64,000 nucleotides of DNA. It comes from Deferribacteres bacterium (GTDB lineage: Bacteria > Zhuqueibacterota > Zhuqueibacteria > Zhuqueibacterales > Geothermadaptataceae). Position numbers and translations under genes: made by a program. Position 1 is the stretch's first letter; each line of letters begins with the position of its first letter. The DNA is taken from positions 372,001 to 436,000 of the forward strand of contig JACKDF010000002.1 of the NCBI GenBank assembly GCA_020633655.1, in the 5' to 3' direction. Under the pieces are notes generated by a model. That model was given only the letters and a program-made list of their open reading frames with translations, was not told the origin of the DNA and made no database searches. Below, one piece after another: positions 44,457 to 53,479 of this stretch.

Positions 44457-47243
44457 ATGAAAAAATATGAAATCCATGTTATTTCGAACACGCACTGGGA
44501 CCGCGAATGGCTTTACAATTTTCAGGAAACACGTTTGATGCTTGTGGAAATGATGGATGGCCTGCTGGATATTCTCGAAAAAGAACCTGCTTATAAATCC
44601 TATCTGCTCGATTCACAAACCGTTTTGCTCGAAGATTACCTCGAAATCCGGCCGGAAAATCGTGAGCGTATTCGACAGCATGTACAGTCCGGCCGCATGC
44701 TTGTGGGACCATGGTATAGTGATCCGGAGAGTTTTTCGGTTAACGGGGAAAGCCTCGTTCGGAACCTGCTCATGGGGCACAAAGTTGCGACAAATTTTGG
44801 CAAGGTCATGAAAGTCGGTTACACGCCTTTTGGTTACGGTCAAAACAGCCAGATGCCGCAAATTTATGCCGGATTCAGCATCGATACCATGCTGTTTTAT
44901 CATGGCGTTTCCCACGACGAAGTAAAGAATGAATTTATTTTTGAGGGTACAGACGGCACACAGGTCATGGGATCACAGATGAGTTCTGGTGCACGCTACT
45001 GTTTTTACCATAACGTGTATCGACCGGTTGTGCGCGGCAGGTCAATCAAAGAGCGAACATTTGCCTGGGAGGATGGGGGGATGCCGTTCCATTTCGCCAG
45101 TCCGGCACATGCCCGGGATCACCATCTTTTAATCAATTCCCAACCGCAGATTCAGGAAGAAAAGTTACGCGACTGTGTGCAGTCTTTAATGGAAGCCGAG
45201 AAAAAAGTTGCGACGACGCGTTATCTCACATTTATGAGCGGTCATGACAGCAGCATTGCCGATGAAGTGGAACTCGAACTCATTGAAAAAGCAAAGAAAC
45301 ACCTTCCGGATGCAGAAATATTCCACAGCAGTTTACCTGAATTGATGGATAAGATTAAAGCGAATGTGCAGAACTTAACCGTTTTGAAGGGAGAGCGCCG
45401 CACACCGAAACTGATGAACGGCCGGGTTCATTTGTACAGCGATGTGCTTTCGAGCAGAACACGCATGAAGCGACAAAATACCCGGGCCGAATACAATTTA
45501 CAGCGTGTGGCTGAACCATTGGCAGCAGTCGCCGGGATGCTTGGAAGAAATTATCCCGAATCCGCGTTGGAATTAGCATGGAAAACCCTGTTGAAATGCC
45601 ATGCGCACGACAGTATCGCGGGCAGTGGTGTAGACGATATCGAGTGGGATATGATGAATCGCTTACAGCAGGTCAACAATTTGTGCGACAGTCTTACCTT
45701 GCGCAGCTTGCAAGCGCTGCAGTTGCACATCGATACGTCTTCTGTTGATAAAAACGCACTTGTGTTGACGATTTATAATCCTTCTCCGTATGCACGTAGC
45801 GAGGTGGTTTCAGCGGTTCTGGACGTACCATCCAACCAGGCCACGCCCGAATTTTCACTTGTTAATTTAGAGAACAACAGCCAGACAGAAGTGCAATTCG
45901 TCTCACGTAAACCCCACAAAGCGGTAGTCAATCAGGCGGCAGATGCCACTCTGATGATGGATTGTGAGCAGGTTCATTTTCATTTCTCTGCACAGGATAT
46001 CCCTGCGTTTGGTTACGCATCTTTTCATCTGAATCATGCAGGAAAATATTCACGCGGTGGTCTGGTTCGCGGGCATAACGCGATGGAAAATGAATATGTA
46101 CATGTGCAAATTATGAGTGACGGAACGCTCACAATTCAAAATAAGGAATCCACGCATGTGTTTTCCGGTCTGCATTCCTTTGAAGATGGGGGCGAAGTCG
46201 GGAACGCCTGGATGCACATCGAGCCGGATATGGATGAAATAATAAGTAGCGTTGGCCAGCCCGTTGCTATTTCCTTGCTGGAAAATGGTCCATTACTGGC
46301 CAGATATCAGGTGGTGTATTCCATGCAAATTCCGGAGGGAATCGATTACAATGGCAGTGATAAATGGCAGAGTCTGGATGGCGCCGGTGGTGCGGTGAAA
46401 CGCAGCTCGCAGAAAACCCTGCTGCAAATAACCTCACAATTTACTGTGCGCAAAGGCAGCCCTGGTGTAGAAGTGAAAACGGTTTTTGATAATTCCGCTG
46501 AAAACCACCGCTTGCGTGTTGTTTTTCCCAGCCGGCTGCACGAGGCAACAACCTGCCATGCGGAATCGGCTTTTGATGTTGTGGAGCGGGAGGTGATTTT
46601 ACAGCCGGACAATCCCTGGTATGGCGGGGAAAACGCAACATTTCCTATGCAACGCTTTGTGGATGTTCACGATGCTCGAAATGGTCTGGCGATCCTCAAT
46701 AATGGCTTACGGGAGTACCAGGTCCGCGACGATGATGAGCGAACCATCGCCATTACTTTGATGCGTGCCTACGAAGTCAATCTAACGACCGTAAGCTGGC
46801 GTTGGGAGTCGCGACCGGAAATGAAAGGTTCTCAATGTGTGGGATTGCATGAATTTGACTATGTTATTTATCCGCATAGCGGAAGCTGGCAAAAGGCGAA
46901 TGTGCTGCACATTGCGGAAAATTTGAATGTGCCATTGCTTCCTGTGCAATGTGCTGGTGGGCACAAGGGAACATTTCCCGTTGAATTTTCATTTTTGCGC
47001 ATTGAACCGAAAGAACTGGTTTTGAGTTCATTTAAGCAGGCAGAAGATAGAAAAGGATTTGCAGTGCGTGTTTATAATCCAACTGGTGTGCCTATTGATG
47101 GGAAACTTGTTCTGTTTAGAAAAATCGAATCGGCACGGCTCATCGATTTTGAAGAAAAAGTGTTGCAGGAGCTAGCGGTAAAGGGACAGGAAATAGTTTT
47201 TCCGGTGGCCGCGAAGAAAATCGTAACGATAAAATTCCAATAG
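44457..47243 (+). CDS. GH38 alpha-mannosidase-like protein lacking the usual nucleophile
   Basis: A 928-residue cytoplasmic protein (no signal peptide) of glycoside hydrolase family 38. Support: the N-terminal THWDREW (H13 and D15 zinc ligands), GPWYSDPESFSVNGESLVRNL, the HAHDSIAGSGVDD motif (about residue 381) and the long C-terminal beta domain. The segment that in GH38 carries the catalytic and zinc-binding aspartate (PDSFGQ in E. coli MngB, DPFGY in animal mannosidases) here reads YTPFGYGQNSQMPQ, with no aspartate. The NGxDHQ region also reads SGHDSS. It may therefore be inactive, use another nucleophile, or form a specialised branch. A family D repeat lies directly upstream. It is the last gene of the plus-strand glycan region. 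Confidence 0.82.
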   Translation: MKKYEIHVISNTHWDREWLYNFQETRLMLVEMMDGLLDILEKEPAYKSYLLDSQTVLLEDYLEIRPENRERIRQHVQSGRMLVGPWYSDPESFSVNGESLVRNLLMGHKVATNFGKVMKVGYTPFGYGQNSQMPQIYAGFSIDTMLFYHGVSHDEVKNEFIFEGTDGTQVMGSQMSSGARYCFYHNVYRPVVRGRSIKERTFAWEDGGMPFHFASPAHARDHHLLINSQPQIQEEKLRDCVQSLMEAEKKVATTRYLTFMSGHDSSIADEVELELIEKAKKHLPDAEIFHSSLPELMDKIKANVQNLTVLKGERRTPKLMNGRVHLYSDVLSSRTRMKRQNTRAEYNLQRVAEPLAAVAGMLGRNYPESALELAWKTLLKCHAHDSIAGSGVDDIEWDMMNRLQQVNNLCDSLTLRSLQALQLHIDTSSVDKNALVLTIYNPSPYARSEVVSAVLDVPSNQATPEFSLVNLENNSQTEVQFVSRKPHKAVVNQAADATLMMDCEQVHFHFSAQDIPAFGYASFHLNHAGKYSRGGLVRGHNAMENEYVHVQIMSDGTLTIQNKESTHVFSGLHSFEDGGEVGNAWMHIEPDMDEIISSVGQPVAISLLENGPLLARYQVVYSMQIPEGIDYNGSDKWQSLDGAGGAVKRSSQKTLLQITSQFTVRKGSPGVEVKTVFDNSAENHRLRVVFPSRLHEATTCHAESAFDVVEREVILQPDNPWYGGENATFPMQRFVDVHDARNGLAILNNGLREYQVRDDDERTIAITLMRAYEVNLTTVSWRWESRPEMKGSQCVGLHEFDYVIYPHSGSWQKANVLHIAENLNVPLLPVQCAGGHKGTFPVEFSFLRIEPKELVLSSFKQAEDRKGFAVRVYNPTGVPIDGKLVLFRKIESARLIDFEEKVLQELAVKGQEIVFPVAAKKIVTIKFQ

Positions 47244-47433
47244 GGTGATTTTCGTCATGTTGTAAGAATATAGTTCTATAGAGGCCATCCCCAGCATTTA
47301 TTTTTTAACCTACCGGGAAAATACTTGCGACTGTAAGAGTTTGCAATACGGCAGACCTGCAGAGATCGGATTATAATTCAAAACTTTTGCACAGAGCTAT
47401 AGTCCTTAATTAGTGGATTCGGTTTGCATGTCC

Positions 47434-47575
47434 ACGCTGTGTGAAAATGCAGCGTAAACCGGTCGCTGCGCCTGTCGAAGCGTCCGGTTGAGCGTGAGTC
47501 CGGTTTCGACACTTCAACTTGACTCAGTGCAGGCAAGCTCAGCCTCCGTGAAGTTTACACGTTCTCACACAGTCT
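47434..47575 (+). repeat. Interspersed inverted-repeat element, family A (copy 2)
   Basis: Starts CGCTGTGTGAAAATGCAGCG, has TAAACCGGTCGCTGCG and GGTTGAGCGTGAGTCCGG as in 12169-12286, then TTTCGACACTTCAACTT and ACTCAGTGCAGGCAAGCTCAGC, which is also present in family B (48630-48685). It ends AAGTTTACACGTTCTCACACAG, the inverse of its start with mismatches. The preceding 190 bases after the mannosidase gene (47244-47433) and the following 270 up to the next repeat contain no gene. Confidence 0.82.
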
Positions 47576-47844
47576 GGTCATTTTTCTGTTCTGCTGTTTG
47601 GGGTGAAATGGAAGACAGTAGTAGTTTGTATCTTTTTCGCTGCTGCTGATCTCTTGCAAAGGCTGGCGATTTTTTTACTGAAAATCGCTTTGTAATGACA
47701 GAATCAAGACATATCAAAATGACCGTGCATGGTGTAAAGGTATGAGTAACGCGACGTATGCGGGGACGGAATCCAAAAATCATGTAGCGTTCACGATAGC
47801 CGATGACGGCTAAATATACAAATCCAAATTGAACAATTAACGGC

Positions 47845-47913
47845 AGTGTCAAAATCGTATGAAAAAATGAAAAGAACTCTAACAGGGTTCGAAACCCTGT
47901 CCGAGTTGACACT
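47845..47913 (+). repeat. Interspersed hairpin repeat, family D (copy 3)
   Basis: AGTGTCAA at the left and TTGACACT at the right are exact inverses (outer 8-bp TIR). Inside are the A-tract AAAAAATGAAAAGAACT and the palindrome CTAACAGGGTT...AACCCTGTCCG. Ends 25 bases before the ferredoxin start codon. Confidence 0.82.
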
Positions 47914-47937
47914 ACTCAACTCACAGAGGAGATAAAT

Positions 47938-48273
47938 ATGCCAAAATTAAAAATTGAAGGCGTTGGTGAATTTGAGGTTCTCAAAGGAACACGATTGGTT
48001 ACGGCTTTAGAAGACAACAAAGGAGAACCATTACACCGCTGTGGCGGCCATGCCAGATGCACAACATGCCGTGTAGAATTTCTGAAAGGCGAGCCGGAAC
48101 ACATGACGGATGCGGAAAAATCCAAGCTCGAAAGCCAGAATAATCTTGGGGCATTCCGTCTCTCCTGCCAATGCAGCGTTGAGCACGACATGCACGTCAA
48201 AGTGCTTATGCCATTCAGCCAGAGCGGACTAAGTGACCCGGGTCCGAGGCCGGAAGATCATATTACGCCGTAG
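47938..48273 (+). CDS. 2Fe-2S ferredoxin
   Basis: A 111-residue plant-type 2Fe-2S ferredoxin. The cluster cysteines are plain: C-G-G-H-A-R-C-T-T-C (about residues 32-41, i.e. C-x5-C-x2-C) in LHRCGGHARCTTCRVEFLKG and a fourth cysteine later (RLSCQC, about residue 76). It ends soon after VKVLMPFSQSG. The ribosome site AGAGGAG stands before ATG 47938. A family D repeat lies directly upstream. Partner unknown; genes nearby do not show a clear reductase. The spacing GGH-AR fits the general bacterial ferredoxin group (adrenodoxin/vertebrate-like rather than chloroplast type). Confidence 0.9.
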   Translation: MPKLKIEGVGEFEVLKGTRLVTALEDNKGEPLHRCGGHARCTTCRVEFLKGEPEHMTDAEKSKLESQNNLGAFRLSCQCSVEHDMHVKVLMPFSQSGLSDPGPRPEDHITP

Positions 48274-48570
48274 TGGACGTCCTGTTTGGAATCCATGGGA
48301 AAAGGCATCATTTTGCTTGCCGGGACGAAGTTGGCAAAGCATTAGCCCATATCCATTATCTTTCGAGGCTAAAGAGTTAGATTTCAGCAAGAAAAATAGG
48401 AAATGAAGACGCACACTGCATTTTCGGAGGAATACTTTTTGTAACCGGTGAAACCAGCACTTATAAAATCCACGTTTCCTGTAACTTAAGTGTGATTATT
48501 CAACCCTAATTCCAATTTACAATTCACTTGCAAAAGACTTATGCATTTTGGAGTTGATTTGAATTGCTGT

Positions 48571-48713
48571 CGAGACCGTCGAAAAACATGCAAATTCGGA
48601 CCCTGAGCTTGCCGAAAGACCCAAATTGAGCGTGGAACCGGGTGTTTCGACACTTCAACTTTACTCAGTGCAGGCAGGCTCAGCGTCCGGTTTATCCCTT
48701 TTCGATAGTCTCG
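48571..48713. repeat. Interspersed repeat, family B (copy 3, complete)
   Basis: 143 bases, from CGAGACCGTCGAAAAACATGC to TTTATCCCTTTTCGATAGTCTCG. The ends are imperfect inverted repeats (CGAGACCGTCGAAAA versus CGAGACTATCGAAAA). Interior sections AAATTCGGACCCTGAG and TTTCGACACTTCAACTT are shared with the 12394 copy and, for the second, with family A. It fills much of the gap 48274-48834; the rest of that gap contains no gene or other recognised motif. Confidence 0.85.
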
Positions 48714-48834
48714 TCACCACTTGTCCTGCAGGCATAAAAAGCGACCGTTCTCCAATAGTGTAGAAGGCGGCGTATTATGTCCCCGATTAGTGAAAGAAGC
48801 CATCTGAACGTTTATCAAAGAAACGGAGTTAAAA

Positions 48835-50376
48835 ATGGAAATCAATAAGTTCGAGTCCATTGAGAATATTGAATTGAATTATTTAAAGATTGAAGACTAC
48901 AACGATCTAAAAAACGCGATGATTGAGGCCTATTCCAATTTGCCAAATATGTTATGGAGAGAACATCACATCAAAACGCTTGTCCATAAATTTCCCGAAG
49001 GCCAAATTGCACTCAGGGTTGATGGTGAATTGGCGGGTTGTGCTTTGGCAATTGTTGTTGATTATGAAAAATTCGAGACGAAACATACCTACAATGAAAT
49101 AACAGGAAATTTTGGTTTTGATACGCACACCAATGAAGGGGACGTTTTGTATGGTATCGATATATTTATAAGACCGAAATTCCGCGGCTTGCGCTTGGGG
49201 CGGCGGTTATACGATTACAGAAAAGAGCTTTGTGAAAAGCTCAACCTGAAAGGGATCGTGTTTGGTGGACGAATTCCCAATTACCATAAATATGCAGAAA
49301 CGCTCACACCGAGAGCCTATATCGAACAGGTAAGAAAGAAGGAAATCCATGATCCGGTATTAAATTTTCAGATGTCAAATGACTTTCATCCGGTGCGGAT
49401 ATTACGCGGTTACCTTGAAGGGGACAAAGAATCGAAAGAGTTTGCGGTGCTGCTGGAATGGGATAATGTCTATTATGAAAAACGGTCAAATAAGGCTGAA
49501 ATAAAAAAAATAATTGTCCGGCTTGGTCTGGTGCAATGGCAAATGAGGCTGTATAAAAATCTTGATGATCTGATGCAGCAGGTTGAATATTTTGTTGATG
49601 CGGTGTCGGGTTACAGATCTGATTTTGCCCTCTTTCCGGAATTTTTTAATGCACCCCTGATGTCTGAGTACAATCATCTTTCAGAATCGGAAGCTATTCG
49701 AAAATTGGCAGAATACACGGAAGAAATCATTCAACGCTTTTCCAAACTTGCCATTTCATATAATATTAATATCATAACTGGGAGTATGCCGGAAGTCATT
49801 GATAACAATTTATATAACGCTGGCTACTTGTGCAAACGCGATGGTGGAATCGAGCGATTTGAGAAATTGCATGTTACGCCCGACGAAGTAAAAGTATGGG
49901 GATTGCAGGGTGGCAAAAAAATTCAATCCTTTGAAACAGACTGCGGAAAAATTGGCATTTTAATTTGTTATGATATTGAATTTCCTGAACTCAGCCGAAT
50001 ACTCGCCGAAGAGGGCATTAATATTTTGTTTGTTCCATTTCTGACGGATACACAAAATGGGTATTCCCGCGTGAGAAATTGTGCCCAGGCCAGAGCGATT
50101 GAAAATGAATGCTATGTCGCCATCGCGGGCAGTGTCGGGAACTTACCGAAAGTACATAACATGGATATCCAATATGCGCAGTCCATGGTTTTTACACCAT
50201 GCGATTTTTCTTTCCCCACAAACGGAATCAAAGCAGAAGCGACACCGAACACCGAAATGATTTTAATTGCCGACGTTGATCTTGATCTTCTGCGGGAGTT
50301 AAATCAGTTCGGCAGTGTTCGAAACCTGAAAGACCGAAGAACGGATATTTATTCAATAACCCATCATGATATTTGA
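48835..50376 (+). CDS. GNAT acetyltransferase - nitrilase fusion
   Basis: A 513-residue protein of two parts. Residues about 10-210: a GNAT N-acetyltransferase (IDIFIRPKFRGLRLGRRLYDYRKELCEKLN holds the acetyl-CoA-binding RGLRLGRRLYD loop). Residues about 225-500: a carbon-nitrogen hydrolase. Its catalytic triad is visible: glutamate in LFPEFFNAP (about 268), lysine in FEKLHVTPDE (about 343) and cysteine in ILICYDIEFPE (about 377). The family often N-acetylates and then hydrolyses amides (or degrades amidated metabolites). This GNAT-plus-nitrilase order is known from related bacteria. Cytoplasmic. A ribosome site with GGAG is upstream. The substrate cannot be told from sequence. The gap upstream holds a family B repeat. 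Confidence 0.88.
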   Translation: MEINKFESIENIELNYLKIEDYNDLKNAMIEAYSNLPNMLWREHHIKTLVHKFPEGQIALRVDGELAGCALAIVVDYEKFETKHTYNEITGNFGFDTHTNEGDVLYGIDIFIRPKFRGLRLGRRLYDYRKELCEKLNLKGIVFGGRIPNYHKYAETLTPRAYIEQVRKKEIHDPVLNFQMSNDFHPVRILRGYLEGDKESKEFAVLLEWDNVYYEKRSNKAEIKKIIVRLGLVQWQMRLYKNLDDLMQQVEYFVDAVSGYRSDFALFPEFFNAPLMSEYNHLSESEAIRKLAEYTEEIIQRFSKLAISYNINIITGSMPEVIDNNLYNAGYLCKRDGGIERFEKLHVTPDEVKVWGLQGGKKIQSFETDCGKIGILICYDIEFPELSRILAEEGINILFVPFLTDTQNGYSRVRNCAQARAIENECYVAIAGSVGNLPKVHNMDIQYAQSMVFTPCDFSFPTNGIKAEATPNTEMILIADVDLDLLRELNQFGSVRNLKDRRTDIYSITHHDI

Positions 50377-50440
50377 AATATTAAAACTCCCCAGGATACC
50401 TGAATAATTATTGGCAGCCTCAAAAATAAATGAAAATACC

Positions 50441-51454
50441 ATGAGAAAAATGGGCCACTTTTTAAAAACTATACTGCTTTTTATGTTTCTTCAATCCTGT
50501 ACATCCAATGTGGAAAACCAGGATGAATTCGCCATAACTGGAAAAATAACTGGCGTTCAGAGGGGGAAAATTATTCTCGCAAAACTGGATTTGGTTACAA
50601 ATGAGAGAGTTGATGTTGATTCAACAGAAATCCGTGATGGCGAATTTACATTTAAGGGCACAACAGAAAGTCCTTATTTACACACACTTTACCTTGATAG
50701 CATTAAATCCCCAATTCATTTTTTTCTCGAAAACAGTGCGATAACAATTGAAGGAAATGCGCGGGATATTGAAAATGCAAAAATAACCGGGTCAAGAGAG
50801 GACAGCCTGTTTCATTCCTTCGCAATCGATGATATATTCGACAGGGAAAAAGGACTGGAGATTATGTTAAACTATCCGGACTATTGTTTTTCTGCCTTCA
50901 CTGCTTATTACCAGTTTCAAATCCACAATTTTGCCTCCGATACATTGGAGGCGATTATGAACGGTTTTTCTGAGCCAGTAAAAAAATCCACTTATTTTCA
51001 CCACTTGAACAAATTGTATGACAAATTGCAAAAAGTAAGACTATCGCGTCCAGCCCCGGATTTCGCAATTCCCGACACAGCCGGCACAATTATCCAGCTT
51101 AAACATTTCAAAGGGAAATATGTGCTTCTTGATTTCTGGGCTTCATGGTGTATGCCATGCAGGGCAGCTAATCCCAAATTGCTCGAAATTTACAACCGTT
51201 TTTCGGATAAAAATTTTACAATTGTTGGAATCTCTGTTGATAAAGATGAAAAACAATGGAAAAAAGCGATAAAAACAGACAAGCTTCCCTGGACAAACGT
51301 GTCCAATTTAAATGGCTGGGATAGCGTCTCGGAAAGTTATGGTGTGAAGGCCGTTCCGCAAAATTTTTTGCTGGACACAGAGGGTATTATCATTGAGAAA
51401 AATATGGAGCCAGAGCAATTGTCTGAAAAACTGGAAATTATTTTGAATGATTGA
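50441..51454 (+). CDS. DUF4369-TlpA-type thioredoxin lipoprotein
   Basis: A 337-residue protein; I use ATG 50441 (MRKMGHF), which begins a lipoprotein signal with lipobox FLQSC. Residues about 30-130 look like the DUF4369 domain (FAITGKITGVQRGKIILAKL; DGEFTFKGTTESP), and residues about 205-335 are a TlpA/AhpC-type thioredoxin (PAPDFAIPDTAG, FWASWCMPCRAANP with the WCMPC active site at about residues 235-239, and VSVDKDEKQWKKAI). It should work in the periplasm, anchored to a membrane, reducing thiols in exported or cytochrome c proteins. This domain order is common in Bacteroidetes and allies. No good ribosome site is seen; a further TTG upstream (50411) is also open. Followed by the P-loop gene after 10 bases. 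Confidence 0.87.
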   Translation: MRKMGHFLKTILLFMFLQSCTSNVENQDEFAITGKITGVQRGKIILAKLDLVTNERVDVDSTEIRDGEFTFKGTTESPYLHTLYLDSIKSPIHFFLENSAITIEGNARDIENAKITGSREDSLFHSFAIDDIFDREKGLEIMLNYPDYCFSAFTAYYQFQIHNFASDTLEAIMNGFSEPVKKSTYFHHLNKLYDKLQKVRLSRPAPDFAIPDTAGTIIQLKHFKGKYVLLDFWASWCMPCRAANPKLLEIYNRFSDKNFTIVGISVDKDEKQWKKAIKTDKLPWTNVSNLNGWDSVSESYGVKAVPQNFLLDTEGIIIEKNMEPEQLSEKLEIILND

Positions 51455-51463
51455 CAGATTTAA

Positions 51464-52123
51464 ATGAACAAAAATTGGAATATGTACGGACTCCTTCTTG
51501 AAGGAATCTGTGGCACCGGTAAGACAACTCTTTTGCATTCGCTGCAACGAGCAGAACGATTTACTGATCGAACCTATCCCTCCTCCATCGTGCTTTCAGA
51601 GCACCAGACGCAACGGGTATTAGAATACAAAGAAAGGGTAGACGGGCTTGTCGTTGCCGATAATCTGGCATTGCTCGAACAGCATGTCGCCTATTTCGAA
51701 GCGCTACAGCACCATCTTGATGAAATGGTTTGGTGTAACAATGGGCAAACCGCTATGCGAATTCCTTATATACTGGAACGGTTTCATTTTACCCATGTAT
51801 ACCATTACAGCCACATGGCATGGGAAGACGTTGCGGAAATTGACCGACGTCTTGGTGAACTCAACTGTAAGTTGTGCGTTCTCACAATTGATGATGCTGT
51901 TTTGGAAGAACGAATCATATCGAGCCGCAACGCTTCCTGGAGACGGTACATTTCACGCTTCGGAAAAACGGATGCGGAAATTATAGCCTATTATTCAGAA
52001 CAACAAAATCTACTGCGAGCCCTGTTTGAAAAGTCGGTTCTGGAAAAAATGATGATTGACACCACGAAAGCGAGTGTCAGAGAAACACTCCGTAAAGTCA
52101 TTGATTTCTGGGGAGCAATTTAA
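51464..52123 (+). CDS. P-loop nucleotide-binding protein
   Basis: A 219-residue protein with a Walker A motif GICGTGKTT at about residues 14-22 (LLLEGICGTGKTTLLHSL). The motif context resembles thymidylate/deoxynucleoside kinases (EG..GxGKTT), and arginines in RRLGEL, RIISSRNASWRRYISR could form a lid (EERIISSRNASWRRY). The N-terminal region ERF-T-RTYP and YRFH-like IPYILERFHFTHVYHYSH is compatible with a nucleoside kinase. There is no signal peptide. Starts 10 bases after the TlpA-type gene, so likely in one operon with it. Exact substrate (nucleoside or other) cannot be assigned. Confidence 0.75.
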   Translation: MNKNWNMYGLLLEGICGTGKTTLLHSLQRAERFTDRTYPSSIVLSEHQTQRVLEYKERVDGLVVADNLALLEQHVAYFEALQHHLDEMVWCNNGQTAMRIPYILERFHFTHVYHYSHMAWEDVAEIDRRLGELNCKLCVLTIDDAVLEERIISSRNASWRRYISRFGKTDAEIIAYYSEQQNLLRALFEKSVLEKMMIDTTKASVRETLRKVIDFWGAI

Positions 52124-52410
52124 GGATACCACGAATGGTATAAATCTATGCATGACCTTAGGAGTTTTAAGAAATCGTGGGAACAAAACTGGAAAAAACC
52201 GGTTATATTCGTCTTGCAGATTTTTTATTGAGGGCGTATATTTCTATGTTCAAATCAAAAAAATGAACAATGAAGAGCTTTCCAATCTGCTGCCACTCTT
52301 AATTATGTTGTGAATTTTGAACTGCAAATTTGGTATCCAATTACAAAGTTTTCGAACAATACTTTAAACTTTTTTCAGACAAATAGTGGTTATCCAACCG
52401 AGGAAACATC

Positions 52411-53244
52411 GTGACAGATTCACCTGACTTGCATCCAAAAAAGTTATCAATCATGGAAAAGCTTGTTGGTGATGAAAAAACGCATTCATTGGAAAATCGT
52501 GTTTTTAATCTCATTAGCCTGCTGGTCATTTTCATTGTAGCTTCTACGGCTGTTTTAAATTTTTTCCTGGGGAATCCGGTGCGGGAAATTATGCTTTCTG
52601 CAATTTCCGCTATCGCAGCTTTGGTTTTTTATGTTGCCTCCATACGCTATTACTATGACCGTTATCTTCGAACTCCCATCGTCGTGTTTTTCCTCATTAT
52701 TTTAAGCGTAGCCTGGCTCACGAATCAAGGCTTGCAAGGGAATACTCCCCTCTTTTTTATTATACTTTTTACAGCGAGCACGATTCTGCTACGTTTTCCC
52801 TACAATGCTTTATGGCTCAGTTTATCATTTATTGTTGTGTTATTACTGTTAACAACCGAATGGGCGAAGCCAGAATTAATCCTGCCCTATTTGAGTGAAT
52901 CGCACAGGCAAATCGATGTATCCGTTTCAATTATTCTGTCGCTGATTTTCAACGCTGCCATGGTTCACCTGGTCGTTAAGGAGTACCAGAAAGAAAGACT
53001 TCGAAGCGAGAAGCTCTATCAACAAACGCTTCACGACAAAGAAACGCTGCAGCAGGCATTGGCAAACATCAAAGTCTTGGAAGGCATACTGCCGGTTTGC
53101 AGTTTCTGCAAGAAAATACGGGATGAAAACAACGAATGGCATGCCGTCGAAGATTACATAAGCAGTCATTCCAAAGCGGCTTTCTCGCACAGCTATTGTC
53201 CAGAGTGTGCTCAAAAGCATTTCCCTGACTATTATGATAAGTAG
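52411..53244 (+). CDS. Membrane protein with a four-cysteine cytoplasmic tail
   Basis: A 277-residue protein. Five or six hydrophobic helices occupy residues about 30-195 (ISLLVIFIVASTAVLNFFLG, AISAIAALVFYVASI, TPIVVFFLIILSVAWL, LFFIILFTASTILL, LWLSLSFIVVLLLL, VSIILSLIFNAAMVHLV), then a coiled-coil-like stretch of about 35 residues (KERLRSEKLYQQTLHDKETLQQALANIKVLEG), then VCSFCKKIRDENNEW ... YCPECAQKHFP (about 228-272). That Cys-x2-Cys...Cys-x2-Cys tail is known at the ends of many sensor kinases and response regulators of deltaproteobacteria-like bacteria, but here no kinase, GGDEF or receiver domain precedes it. It might be a sensor whose output partner is encoded elsewhere. No operon partner is apparent; the next gene is convergent. 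Confidence 0.75.
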   Translation: MTDSPDLHPKKLSIMEKLVGDEKTHSLENRVFNLISLLVIFIVASTAVLNFFLGNPVREIMLSAISAIAALVFYVASIRYYYDRYLRTPIVVFFLIILSVAWLTNQGLQGNTPLFFIILFTASTILLRFPYNALWLSLSFIVVLLLLTTEWAKPELILPYLSESHRQIDVSVSIILSLIFNAAMVHLVVKEYQKERLRSEKLYQQTLHDKETLQQALANIKVLEGILPVCSFCKKIRDENNEWHAVEDYISSHSKAAFSHSYCPECAQKHFPDYYDK

Positions 53245-53429
53245 GCATTGCTGTCATGTCAATTCTGGTGCAATCTATTTTTCAATGGTGGTCACACGGT
53301 CTGGTTGATGATCGAAACATTCTAGAATATTCTCCATTGAATTTTTGAAAGGGCAAATAGAGAATGAATGTGTTTTGTGTGGGAAATGAAAAATTATTGG
53401 GCAGGTTATATTACGAATCGCTAGGTAAA

Positions 53430-53464
53430 AATCCTTGCGAAGGTTTCAAACCTTCGCAAGGATT
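53430..53464 (-). terminator. Perfect palindrome, terminator for the PEPCK gene (family D core)
   Basis: Arms AATCCTTGCGAAGGTTT and AAACCTTCGCAAGGATT around one base. On the minus strand it is followed by TTTTTA, 15 bases after the stop codon of the PEP carboxykinase gene, fitting a rho-independent terminator. It lies between convergent genes. The GGTTTCAAACC centre is the same as in the family D copies. Confidence 0.8.
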
Positions 53465-53479
53465 GTGAGTGCTTAAAAA

